From JBDTME01 sp964583795 (GTDB lineage: Bacteria > Patescibacteriota > Microgenomatia > UBA1400 > PJMF01), in NCBI GenBank assembly GCA_964583795.1, contig CAZOWX010000008.1, positions 1 to 61,354 of the forward strand: a stretch of 61,354 bases of DNA, given 5' to 3'. Made by a program: the position numbers and the translations under genes. The notes beneath the pieces are model-generated. The model was given only the letters and a program-made list of their open reading frames with translations. It ran no database searches and was not told the DNA's origin. Positions 1 through 8,557 of this stretch are shown here, one piece after another. The first letter of the stretch is position 1; the number at the start of each line of letters is the position of its first letter.

Positions 1-447
1 CCCAACTGTTGTCGCTCCTGGTCCACACCAGTTCCCAGACGTTATACAGGCTGGTTGTGCCGTTACGACCGGAGTAGAACTAGGAACTGAGGTTGCCGCA
101 GTTATTTTTTTACAAACGCTACTCTCATAACCTAACCCACTACAACACTGTGCTCCTGGCCAACACGCACTTCCTTCACTAATACAGCTAGGAGCTGGAG
201 TATTCGACGGTTGCACCACAACCCTTGTTGGATCAGGTGCAAAACAATACTTCCCTCCAAAATCAGGGCACGCTTCATTCGTACGACACTCCCGACACAC
301 CCCTGAAGCACACTCACTACTACTCGTACATGAACTCCCTACCGGATACAGTTCCGATGCTCTTTGTCGAAGATCACTATTCATCCCTACCAGAGCAAAA
401 CTGGTCACCACACCAATGGCCAACACAGAAACAATCAACAGACCCAT
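1..447 (-). CDS. Partial module-A surface protein, C-terminus off the left edge
   Basis: Reading the minus strand from an ATG at 447 gives an uninterrupted frame to position 1, so the 3' end lies outside the window. It opens with a hydrophobic helix, then a GMNSDLRQRAS segment, then Cys-rich blocks separated by short Thr/Pro/Ser-rich linkers. The helix and the D-L-R-Q-R-A-S segment match the N-terminal module of the proteins at 29808, 33542, 36503 and 37687, whose equivalent is YLGxxxQExRQQA. Those proteins have 30 or more residues before the helix. Here the same frame continues upstream (IRVWKRTHFDQ) but meets TAA at 484-486, beyond which it resumes to an ATG at 549. The gene is therefore either short-started at 447, mutated by a nonsense change, or affected by a base error. 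Function unknown; probably exposed on the cell surface. Confidence 0.7.
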   Translation of the reverse strand, partial: MGLLIVSVLAIGVVTSFALVGMNSDLRQRASELYPVGSSCTSSSECASGVCRECRTNEACPDFGGKYCFAPDPTRVVVQPSNTPAPSCISEGSACWPGAQCCSGLGYESSVCKKITAATSVPSSTPVVTAQPACITSGNWCGPGATTVG

Positions 448-483
448 TACCTGATCAAAATGTGTTCGCTTCCAAACGCGTAT

Positions 484-549
484 TTATTGAATGAATAAGG
501 AAAATCTAGAAGGAATGTTACAATTCACCATCTTAGAAAAACTCTTCAT
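484..549 (-). other. In-frame upstream segment ending in TAA, possible lost N-terminus
   Basis: An ATG at 549 opens 21 codons in the same frame as the surface protein at 1-447 and ends at TAA 484-486. Nine sense codons then lead to the next Asp-Gln-Val-Met. The basic character and length fit the cytoplasmic N-terminal tail seen in the paralogues, so this may be the original start of the gene interrupted by a stop. It could equally be an unrelated 5' region. Confidence 0.35.
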
Positions 550-727
550 TATGATTGAATAAACAAAGACGTACTCATTATGTAAAAAAGGAGTATAGAA
601 AACAAGTAATTTACCTTTTTTACAAGCAACCTATACTTTTTTTGGGCTGAAGGAAACTCTAGATCAAGTGATAGGATTAAGATTGGCTTTATCATTCTTA
701 AATATTACTTTTTCTTTTTGAACTAAT

Positions 728-1516
728 ATGAAATATATTTTATTCTTAAAAAGAATCAAAAAAAAAATACTCCGGGGCTTTCAGCTTATTACTGAATTAG
801 GCCAACTACCAAAGTCATTATACTTAATTTACTTCTATCCTTTTTTTTCCAAAAAGCAAGTTACTTGCCCGATTTGTTCATGGTCAGCAATTAAGTTTAT
901 TGATTTCAATCTAGGAAATAATCATTACTACAGAAATGCTGAGTGTCCTAAGTGTGGTTCACACGGTAGGCATAGGACATTGTATTTTTTCTTAAAAGAA
1001 TATTTTTTCAACCATTCCGCAAAAAATTTGTCTGTGTTGCACGTATCTCCTGAAAAGGGTATTGAACAATTTCTAAAATCACACAAAAATATTGATTACC
1101 TCAGCATTGACTTAGATTCACCATATGTAATGAAACATGAAAACTTGGAAAAACTTACAATGAAATCAAGAAGTTTCAGTCTAGTAATCTGTTTTCATGT
1201 TCTCGAGCACGTTTCAAATGACTTAAAAGCATTAAGAGAAATCTACAGAGTCCTGAAAAAGGGTGGCATTGCTGTACTTGACGTTCCAATTGACCGAAAT
1301 AGAAAAAAAACCTTTGAAGATAGCAGCATTACAAACCCCCAAGAAAGATTAAAGTTTTTTGGTCAAGAAGACCATGTTCGTATCTATGGGACTGATTTTA
1401 CTGAAAGAATAAAACAAGCAGGGTTTGACGTTAGTACTTTTCAGATTACTAACTCAAAAATGAAAAAGCAATTCGGACTTCATCCTTACCCTCTTTTTAT
1501 CGCAAAAAAATTTTGA
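728..1516 (+). CDS. Zinc-ribbon SAM-dependent methyltransferase
   Basis: A 262-residue soluble protein. Two CxxC pairs at Cys47/50 and Cys73/76 form a probable zinc ribbon before a class I methyltransferase fold. The fold shows a degenerate motif I (VLHVSPEKG, residues about 103-111), an acidic post-I strand ending IDLD, and the VICFHVLEHV strand-4/helix typical of Methyltransf_11, followed by a YRVLKKGGIAVLDVP strand-5 region. The missing GxGxG loop is odd, but this variant occurs in zinc-ribbon methyltransferases of glycan loci. It is the only plus-strand gene among the first five complete genes, and its 3' end overlaps the epimerase gene by 31 bp in convergent orientation. The substrate is probably a sugar or lipid-linked glycan; this is inferred from the neighbours. 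Confidence 0.8.
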   Translation: MKYILFLKRIKKKILRGFQLITELGQLPKSLYLIYFYPFFSKKQVTCPICSWSAIKFIDFNLGNNHYYRNAECPKCGSHGRHRTLYFFLKEYFFNHSAKNLSVLHVSPEKGIEQFLKSHKNIDYLSIDLDSPYVMKHENLEKLTMKSRSFSLVICFHVLEHVSNDLKALREIYRVLKKGGIAVLDVPIDRNRKKTFEDSSITNPQERLKFFGQEDHVRIYGTDFTERIKQAGFDVSTFQITNSKMKKQFGLHPYPLFIAKKF

Positions 1517-2514
1517 TACATATTTAAATACACTTTTTCTATCCCTTCGCCAAAAGAAGTTGAAGGCCTCCAACCCAATTTCTGCAGTTTACTACTATCA
1601 AGTAATCTTCTCTGAGACCCTTCAGGTTTTGTTCTATCAAAGTGAATTTTTAAGTTATTTTTTCCTGTTAAACTTTGAATCATGTTAACAACCTCTCTTA
1701 TACTTTTCTCGTCACCTGAGTCGACATTATAAACACCACCATTTTCTCCTTTTTCGGCAAGTAATACTAATGCTTTTACAGCATCCATTACATACAAAAA
1801 AGATCTTTTTTGGTCACCTGAGCCAAATACTTCTACTTCGTCTGTTGCTTCAAAAAACTTACGTATCATTATGGGAATGAAATGTCCTTTTTCGTCATAA
1901 TGATCATTCTCACCATACACATTTATGAAACGAGAAATTACTGTTTGTAGAGGGGTGTTCAAAGCATACCATTGGGCAAGATTCTCACCCATTTTTTTAG
2001 CGAGAGCATACCCAATTTTTGAAGGCTCAGGATTAGAAGTATCTGCGTCCTCCGGTGTAGGAATCTGCTCCTCCATCGCTTTTCGACTATACACACTTGC
2101 AGAACTAATCTGTATAAATTTTTTAACACTCTTTGTTTGAGCAGCAACCTTCAGAGGAATCATCTGCAGTAACATATTATCTTCAAACATCGTTTGTGTT
2201 CTACCCAGGTCGTAATCAACACCAGTATTTAATGCTGCTAAATTGAAAATAATTTCATGACCTTCAAAATCGGCTATTAACCCCTTTTCTATTCTTAAAT
2301 CTTTTTTAATAATATTAAATTTACCCTCAAGGTACTTTAGATTTTTTAATGTTCCTCGGGATAAATCATCAAAGACCGTAACATGATGACCTAACTCAAT
2401 TAACTCTCTTACTAAGTGAGAACCAATAAAACCAGCCCCACCAGTAACAATGATAGATTTTTTTTTATTTTTTAACATCTGCTTTGACATCAGTAATTTC
2501 ACTTCACGAGCCAT
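1486..2514 (-). CDS. NAD-dependent sugar epimerase/dehydratase (extended SDR)
   Basis: 342 residues. The Rossmann signature GGAGFIG is at residues 25-31, the SSAS catalytic Ser region near 137-140, and the YxxxK pair is Tyr169/Lys173, as in UDP-glucose 4-epimerase and dTDP-glucose 4,6-dehydratase relatives. The INVYGENDHYDEKGHFIPIMIRK-type region near residue 200 places it in the nucleotide-sugar epimerase/dehydratase group; the exact substrate cannot be read from sequence. It is the last gene of a minus-strand run starting at 8518 (GT-C, Gfo/Idh, DegT, polymerase, epimerase). Met9 (position 2490) is an alternative start closer to the Rossmann fold. Confidence 0.88.
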   Translation of the reverse strand: MAREVKLLMSKQMLKNKKKSIIVTGGAGFIGSHLVRELIELGHHVTVFDDLSRGTLKNLKYLEGKFNIIKKDLRIEKGLIADFEGHEIIFNLAALNTGVDYDLGRTQTMFEDNMLLQMIPLKVAAQTKSVKKFIQISSASVYSRKAMEEQIPTPEDADTSNPEPSKIGYALAKKMGENLAQWYALNTPLQTVISRFINVYGENDHYDEKGHFIPIMIRKFFEATDEVEVFGSGDQKRSFLYVMDAVKALVLLAEKGENGGVYNVDSGDEKSIREVVNMIQSLTGKNNLKIHFDRTKPEGSQRRLLDSSKLQKLGWRPSTSFGEGIEKVYLNMYQNFFAIKRG

Positions 2515-2562
2515 TATATGTGAAAAATAAAAGAAGAGTATAAAGAAAAAAATGAATTCTTA

Positions 2563-4809
2563 TCAGCGGATAAGCATTTGACGATAATTTTGCATCACTT
2601 TCACCCTATAGTTATCATTGATGTCGCTATTTTTTTGAACCATGACTGCATAACCATCCTCCCAAAAACGCATAAGTTTTTTTGCTTTTTCTCTGTTATT
2701 CGCTTTCATTGCTGTCTCAATCTGGGAATAAAGGATATCACTTGTTTGTTCAAATAAAGTGTAGGAGCTCCATGCTTTGGCATCGGTAATATTTTGAATA
2801 AAGGAAATATATTGCTCATGGCTGATCCACTCTTTACGTAAGGATTCTAATAAGTATGTAGTGTAAAAATTGGCAACCTCTTCACCATAATCCCCCCACT
2901 GAGCAGCTTCTCTACTGCTTACTTGATCAAAAAATGCTAAAATTTTCTGGTCGTAATCCAGATTAGTAACAAAAACAGGTCTTCGATGACCTACGAATAA
3001 TGGTGATGTTTCGTTCACATATCGGTAATATTTCCCTGCTACTGCAAAATGACGCTCTTTAAATTCTTGATCCGCTAAAGAAAGGATACTGCTTAAAAAT
3101 TGATCTTGTTGATCTGGAGAAAGAGAAAATAATTTTTCAGAATCCAACCTCTTTTTCAATAATATCAACTTGTCAAGTGCCTGCTCTCTCACAGCTAAAG
3201 GGTACTGTTCTTGATTACTAAATGCAGATTGAGTTTGCAAAACACCTAAAGGCTTAATTTTTACTAATTGAAAGTACTGCTCTGCTGTTAAAGCTTTCTT
3301 TGCTGAATATCGCAAAACAACTTCTGGATCATTCCAATATATTTTTTCAAAAACAGACTGCTGATCAGCTTTCAATGCGTTTTCCTTTTCAAATAGACTT
3401 TTCTGAGATATAAAGTAAGGAAAAATAGAAAATGCAATTTTCGATTGATTCAAACTGATGAGACTTTCAATAAAAATAAACCCAACACTGAAACATAGAT
3501 TGCTAAAAGCTAGTATGAGAAAATAAAAAGGGTATACATGTACTCTGTTCATGTTAGAACGCACCACAAATACGTCCCGAAACAATACAGCGATACCAAT
3601 TAGGATCAAAGTAAATAATGCTGAAAAATTTAAGCTAAAATCAACTAAAGAAAGAAACAAAATTGAAAAAATTCCGATTATTACAGCTTTATCATCCAAA
3701 CTTGTTTGAGACATCAAGATTTTCAGAAGTCCATAACTTATAAACCCAAAGAGCAGCAAATGAGCGCAACCTACAAAAACACCTGATTCAGCAAAGATTT
3801 GCAAAAAGAAATTATGAGCAAAAGCAGTATATAAAAATGGCGCTTGTTGATATTTATTGGAGATAAGAGAGTAGGTTCCAGGACCGTATCCCCACACAGG
3901 AAAATCTCTAAAAGCTTGAAAGGCTTGTTGCCAATAATACTTGCGTGGCTCACTGGTAATTGTTTTACACAACTTATTCCTAAACTGCGGCAGGGGACAT
4001 TCAAACTTGCTGTCAAAAATTGGCCAAATTGAAAAAGTGACTCTTAGAAAAATAACAAACAGAAGCGCAGTAAAGATGAAAATAAATGCGTACTTCGCCT
4101 TTTTACGCTGCTGCTCATTCAACACCAATCCTCTAAACAACATCAGTGACCAAACACTAAACTGAATAAGATATATCAGTACATCGGCTCTACCAAAAGA
4201 AAGAACTAGAGTAGTTGTTAAAAAAATAGGCAGAAAAAAAAGATAATTGTGTATTAACCTATGGGAATCACTGATGTGTGTGGTTAAAACCGACTGAAAA
4301 GCTTTTAACCAGCTCAATGGTAGTACTAACAATAAAAGTGCACTAATATGATTATGACCAAACGTTGAAAAGAGCAAGTTCATTCCTGGCAACCGTCTCG
4401 CCCAGTCTTCGCGAAAGAACAACACCAGACTCATGAAAGAAAAGACTGAGACAATCACCAAAATAATGTTGAAAAACATTTCTTTTGGCAGCGTCTTTTT
4501 TGATGATACAACAGAAAAAAAAATCACATAAGAGAAGAGAGCAAAAAAAAATGCATTAATTGATAGAGGTAAGTTGTGAGTTTGAGTAAGAGAAAAAAAA
4601 GTCGCGATAAGTAACACGATCCAAGTTAAGTTAATTTTCTTGAGTAAAGGAGCAAATAAGTTTTTTGATTGCCTCCAGTTAAAATACAGAAAAAAAAGAA
4701 TAAAAACTCCCTGTACTATTGGGGCAACATAGGTTTCACCAAGCAGTAAGTAAATCATCATCAAGATTGAAAAAAAGAAAACAAAAAAAACATCATGTAG
4801 TGAGTCCAT
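2563..4809 (-). CDS. O-antigen ligase/polymerase-like membrane protein with C-terminal soluble domain
   Basis: 748 residues. The first 430 or so contain about a dozen hydrophobic helices with the Wzy_C/WaaL hallmark: a periplasmic GYGPGTYS segment followed by AHNFFLQIFAESG. Family members polymerise or ligate undecaprenyl-linked glycans outside the membrane. The remaining 300 residues are soluble, helical and Gln/Lys/Tyr-rich, resembling the TPR-like tails of long O-antigen ligase proteins, although no clear repeat motif is visible. It lies 22 bp downstream of the aminotransferase gene and 48 bp upstream of the epimerase gene. A second, shorter polymerase is at 17766-19286, so this one could be the ligase; that split is inferred. 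Confidence 0.82.
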   Translation of the reverse strand: MDSLHDVFFVFFFSILMMIYLLLGETYVAPIVQGVFILFFLYFNWRQSKNLFAPLLKKINLTWIVLLIATFFSLTQTHNLPLSINAFFFALFSYVIFFSVVSSKKTLPKEMFFNIILVIVSVFSFMSLVLFFREDWARRLPGMNLLFSTFGHNHISALLLLVLPLSWLKAFQSVLTTHISDSHRLIHNYLFFLPIFLTTTLVLSFGRADVLIYLIQFSVWSLMLFRGLVLNEQQRKKAKYAFIFIFTALLFVIFLRVTFSIWPIFDSKFECPLPQFRNKLCKTITSEPRKYYWQQAFQAFRDFPVWGYGPGTYSLISNKYQQAPFLYTAFAHNFFLQIFAESGVFVGCAHLLLFGFISYGLLKILMSQTSLDDKAVIIGIFSILFLSLVDFSLNFSALFTLILIGIAVLFRDVFVVRSNMNRVHVYPFYFLILAFSNLCFSVGFIFIESLISLNQSKIAFSIFPYFISQKSLFEKENALKADQQSVFEKIYWNDPEVVLRYSAKKALTAEQYFQLVKIKPLGVLQTQSAFSNQEQYPLAVREQALDKLILLKKRLDSEKLFSLSPDQQDQFLSSILSLADQEFKERHFAVAGKYYRYVNETSPLFVGHRRPVFVTNLDYDQKILAFFDQVSSREAAQWGDYGEEVANFYTTYLLESLRKEWISHEQYISFIQNITDAKAWSSYTLFEQTSDILYSQIETAMKANNREKAKKLMRFWEDGYAVMVQKNSDINDNYRVKVMQNYRQMLIR

Positions 4810-4831
4810 TAATCAAGGATACAATGAATGT

Positions 4832-5956
4832 TTAACAGAAGAAAGCTTTAACAACACTCACCACATATTCTACTTCGTCGTCTGTCAATTCTGGGAAAAG
4901 TGGTAAAGACACGGTTTGGGAGGCAAAATGTTCAGCATTGGGTAGTGTACCGACATTTTGGTGTAAATACATAAAGTTTGGCTGCAAATGTAGTGGTAGA
5001 GGATAGTAAACACCTGTTGCCACACCCTTTTTACTTAAAAATATACGAAATCGCTCTCGATCTTTCATTTGAAATGCATAAACGTAGAGGGATGGCCGAG
5101 TAAAGGTTGGTAACTTCATTCCATTCACTCCAACCTCCTCTAACACTTTGTTATAATACTGTGCAATCTCTAGCTTTCTTTTTATCCACTTTTTTAAGCT
5201 TTTTGTTTTCACTGATAATACTGCAGCCTGAATATTATCAATTAGCTCATTGTAACCATTTACGTAGTGGGTGTACTTATCATTCAAGTCTTTTATGCCA
5301 TGATTTGCATACATACGAAGTTTGTTCAAGTAATTCTGGTCGTTGGTGGTAATTACTCCCGCGTTTCCAATGCTTCCCAAAATTTTTGATGGATACAAAG
5401 AAAAACAACCAGCTACTCCCATCGAACCAACCGGAATATTATTATATAAACTGCCATGCGCGTGTGAAGAATCTTCAATCAAAAACAAATTATTTTTTCG
5501 ACAAATTTTCAAAATTTTGTCCATTTCACAAGGAACTCCATACAGATGAACGATGAGAAGGCCTTTTGCTTTCTTTTTTGTAGTACTCAAGTATTTTTCT
5601 ATTTTATCTGGGCTTATATTTCCGGTTTGAGAGTCAATATCAACAAATCGAGGAATGGCTCCCGCTAAAACAATAGCATCTGCACTTGCCGAAAAACTGA
5701 CAGGTGTAGTAATAACTTCATCCCCGGGAGACAGTTCCAATGCCTTTAGCGCAACAATTAACGATGCTGTCCCTGACCTGACCCCGAGTGCAAACCGTGT
5801 ATGACACAATTTCGCAAATGCTTGCTCAAAATCGACCGTATCCTTCCCATAAGTAAACTCACCCTTCTCATAAAGCATTTCTATTTTGTCAAAAATCTCT
5901 TTTTTAAGCTGAGCATGTTGTCTTGAGATATCAAAAAATGGAATAGTTTTTTTCAT
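4832..5956 (-). CDS. DegT/DnrJ/EryC1/StrS family sugar aminotransferase
   Basis: 374 residues, normal family length. It shows the SGTASL phosphate-binding region (61-66), EDSSHAHG with the PLP-pyridine Asp162, and the Schiff-base Lys191 in SLYPSKILGSIGNAG. PLP enzymes of this family aminate keto-sugar nucleotides during glycan building-block synthesis. The start overlaps the stop of the upstream Gfo/Idh gene by 4 bp (5953-5956), suggesting translational coupling. An oxidase plus a transaminase is the WbpB/WbpE or WlbA/WlbC arrangement that makes 3-amino-3-deoxy sugars, so a UDP-3-amino sugar product is plausible but not proven. Confidence 0.92.
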   Translation of the reverse strand: MKKTIPFFDISRQHAQLKKEIFDKIEMLYEKGEFTYGKDTVDFEQAFAKLCHTRFALGVRSGTASLIVALKALELSPGDEVITTPVSFSASADAIVLAGAIPRFVDIDSQTGNISPDKIEKYLSTTKKKAKGLLIVHLYGVPCEMDKILKICRKNNLFLIEDSSHAHGSLYNNIPVGSMGVAGCFSLYPSKILGSIGNAGVITTNDQNYLNKLRMYANHGIKDLNDKYTHYVNGYNELIDNIQAAVLSVKTKSLKKWIKRKLEIAQYYNKVLEEVGVNGMKLPTFTRPSLYVYAFQMKDRERFRIFLSKKGVATGVYYPLPLHLQPNFMYLHQNVGTLPNAEHFASQTVSLPLFPELTDDEVEYVVSVVKAFFC

Positions 5957-6888
5957 GATAATAAAGCCATCCGTCTTGCTTTTTCTAATATTAATACGTC
6001 ATGTATATATTGATCATAGCGGTTGATTCTGTTTTTACCACTCTCTTGAATACATAATTCAGAATAATGGTTTAATGCCACATTAAGAGCAGAACAACTA
6101 GTAACAACTGGTATTTTGTGGTGAATAGTTGGTTCAGATACCATTGTTAATTCTAAAAACGGAACCTCCTTATTCCAGTAGATACTGCCTTTTTCACCTT
6201 CGATGTAGAGAGTTCTTTTCGACTGGGGCCGAATCCAACTATATTCACAAACGTATTGTACTTCGTGAAAAATTATTTTTATCTCGCATTCTACTAAAGT
6301 GCTCTGTTGAAATTTTTGAGTTCTCGTTAAAATTTTCTGAGCACTATCTTTTAAAAAAAATCTTCCCAAATACACATCATGAGTAAGCAGATCGTCCAAC
6401 ACAGTAATATTGGGCTTATAAAAACCTGCACTATATCTGATAGATTGGATGTTTTTTATTTTTCCAAGTGAATTAGCATCAATTATCTTTTTTATTTCTT
6501 GGGCGTATGCATCATACAAAAAAGTATAATCAACAAAAAGACAAACGTTTTTCTCTAAAGCTATTTGAACTAGTTCTTCAGCTTCAGCTTGAAGTAAAGA
6601 TAGTGGTTTTTCTATAAACAGGTGCTTACCTGCAAATAAAATCTTTTTTGCAAGGTGAAAATGGCTTTCTTCAGGTGTTGACAAAATCCCAATTTCAAAT
6701 CTAGGATCACTGAGAAACTCTTGAAAAGAGATTCTTTGCAAACCACTTGGTAATATAATTTTTTGTTCTTTTTCAACGACGTAGGGGGATACCTTTAATT
6801 CCGTCAAAGTTTGTGCCAACTTCTTCCCCCAATAGCCATAACCAATAAGAACGATGTTACTTCTTTTCTGGAACATACTTACTTTCAA
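5953..6888 (-). CDS. Gfo/Idh/MocA family NAD(P)-dependent sugar oxidoreductase
   Basis: 311 residues. The dinucleotide-binding GYGYWG motif is at 16-21 after a hydrophobic strand, and the family hallmark EKP is at 93-95 (HLFIEKPLS). The C-terminal half has the GFO_IDH_MocA_C alpha/beta pattern. The protein probably oxidises a sugar nucleotide to its keto form for the coupled DegT aminotransferase. Its 5' end overlaps the preceding membrane glycosyltransferase gene by 32 bp. Confidence 0.9.
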   Translation of the reverse strand: MKVSMFQKRSNIVLIGYGYWGKKLAQTLTELKVSPYVVEKEQKIILPSGLQRISFQEFLSDPRFEIGILSTPEESHFHLAKKILFAGKHLFIEKPLSLLQAEAEELVQIALEKNVCLFVDYTFLYDAYAQEIKKIIDANSLGKIKNIQSIRYSAGFYKPNITVLDDLLTHDVYLGRFFLKDSAQKILTRTQKFQQSTLVECEIKIIFHEVQYVCEYSWIRPQSKRTLYIEGEKGSIYWNKEVPFLELTMVSEPTIHHKIPVVTSCSALNVALNHYSELCIQESGKNRINRYDQYIHDVLILEKARRMALLS

Positions 6889-8518
6889 TTAAAACAGTAT
6901 CAAAAATTATTTCAGAGTCACTATTCTCATCACACTTATCAAAGTTATAAATATTGATTTTCAAGACAACAGGGTGAGTGTTGAAATACTGACAAGCAGC
7001 TTGATTATCAGTACTATCGACTACCTCAAGCTTATATTTGTCTGCATACCAAGCAAAGTAGCTATAATAAAAGAAATATATTCCTTTATCTACTCGGTGA
7101 TTTGTTTCTTCAGCTTTTTTTATTTCTTCAGAATTCATCTCACCTTTATACATAATAACCTGATCTCTTTTACGGGCTAGCTGAATAATTTTCTTCACCC
7201 CAATCGGATACTTGGAAATATCAAAATCATGATCAAATAGTTGAAGACTATAGTTTAACCAAGGAACAGTAAGAAATAAAAAAATACCGGCAAAGACACA
7301 GTAATTTAAATAATTTTTTTTCTCGTTGAATGCTGAAAAGTGTAACACCAATATTGTAGGGATAAAGAACAAACAATGACGAATATGAAACGCAAAGTAA
7401 CCTTGTATGTAACTAATGATGGTAATACTCAAAAATTGAAGAGAAGCTACGAAAAATAAGTTACTCGTTAGTTTTGCCCTTCTGCTGAATGCAATAATGA
7501 GTAAAAGTAAAGCTACGGGATACATCCACCAATAAAGAAATTCCGTAGAAAGTAAGTTACTCAAAGTATGTGAAATAATTGCTCGAATGGCCTCTTCAGA
7601 CACTGGTTGGTACTTACTGACATTAAGGTATAAGACAACACCTAAATATGCACTAGTCAGAAAAACAACTAAAAAATTCTTTTTTGAAACTTGTTTGTCA
7701 AAAAAACCTAAAATGAAAAATGGGACGAAGGTCAAAAGCTGAAAAATAGAGTTGAGAATAAGCAATAATAAAATTGGCAAGAATCGAAGATCGAATAGCT
7801 TTTTTTCAAGAAAAAGATAAATTGTCAGTATAGTACCAAGACCGGCTAGTTCGTAAAATCGAACCTCTAGTGAGTAAGCAAATAAAATAGGGTGGAAAAA
7901 GTATGTCGAAAAAGCAAGGCATAAAACAATCATTTTAAACTTATTCAATTCTTTTTTTTTCTTCTGTATAAATACCAGTTTTTCAATCGTAAATAGGAAT
8001 AAAAGAGTCGACACTGTATGAAATATCATGTATGGAATTCTGTAGAAAAACTCCTGACTCTCTACTGGAAATAAATCAACTGCATACCTAAAATAGTGCA
8101 TATTCCAATAGTCAAGTGGTGGTGCTGCTGCATGTTGAGTAAGTACAGATTCGGAAATTTCTGAGAAAGGTTTTTCGGAAAATAAAATTACTCCTATCTC
8201 ATCTCCCCACATTTCTTGAGCATTAATTTTGGGAAAAAATAAAATATAGAAAAATAATGCAAAGCAAATAGCAAATGCAATAAATATTTTTAGCTCTTTA
8301 CTAATTGAGGATATCTTCTTTCTAAACGGGATTAACCCGATAAAAACAATCACAAGCATTAGGAAATAGTAATACTTTGCAAACACGCTCTTACTAAAAA
8401 GCAACGTTGTGATTAAAACACAAAAGAGTACAATTTTTACGACCTGGAAAATAAAAGCTCGGTCAAGAGTTTTTAAACGGACAGCAAACTCTGGTCTTGA
8501 AATAAATTTTGTCTGCAT
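6857..8518 (-). CDS. GT-C type membrane glycosyltransferase, paralogue 1
   Basis: 553 residues with about 11 hydrophobic helices. The first large extracytoplasmic loop carries WGDEIGVILF (Asp106/Glu107), the acidic pair expected of polyprenyl-phosphate-sugar-dependent GT-C enzymes (GT39/ArnT-like), followed by HAAAPPLDYWNMHYF. A soluble C-terminal segment contains the conserved RVDKGIYFFYYSYFAWYADKY region. It is clearly homologous along its whole length to the protein at 10038-11711, including the same motif positions. First gene of the minus-strand run ending at 1486. It probably transfers a sugar from a lipid carrier outside the membrane; acceptor unknown. Confidence 0.75.
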   Translation of the reverse strand: MQTKFISRPEFAVRLKTLDRAFIFQVVKIVLFCVLITTLLFSKSVFAKYYYFLMLVIVFIGLIPFRKKISSISKELKIFIAFAICFALFFYILFFPKINAQEMWGDEIGVILFSEKPFSEISESVLTQHAAAPPLDYWNMHYFRYAVDLFPVESQEFFYRIPYMIFHTVSTLLFLFTIEKLVFIQKKKKELNKFKMIVLCLAFSTYFFHPILFAYSLEVRFYELAGLGTILTIYLFLEKKLFDLRFLPILLLLILNSIFQLLTFVPFFILGFFDKQVSKKNFLVVFLTSAYLGVVLYLNVSKYQPVSEEAIRAIISHTLSNLLSTEFLYWWMYPVALLLLIIAFSRRAKLTSNLFFVASLQFLSITIISYIQGYFAFHIRHCLFFIPTILVLHFSAFNEKKNYLNYCVFAGIFLFLTVPWLNYSLQLFDHDFDISKYPIGVKKIIQLARKRDQVIMYKGEMNSEEIKKAEETNHRVDKGIYFFYYSYFAWYADKYKLEVVDSTDNQAACQYFNTHPVVLKINIYNFDKCDENSDSEIIFDTVLIESKYVPEKK

Positions 8519-8557
8519 AAATTATTGAGATTCTTATTCTACATGAATTAAATTATT

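Noticed and set aside
484..486. TAA read as sense codon in the left-edge gene, implying a variant genetic code
   Set aside because: TAA, TAG and TGA all end other genes in the window, and the rest of the locus shows none in-frame. A nonsense mutation, short start or base error is simpler.
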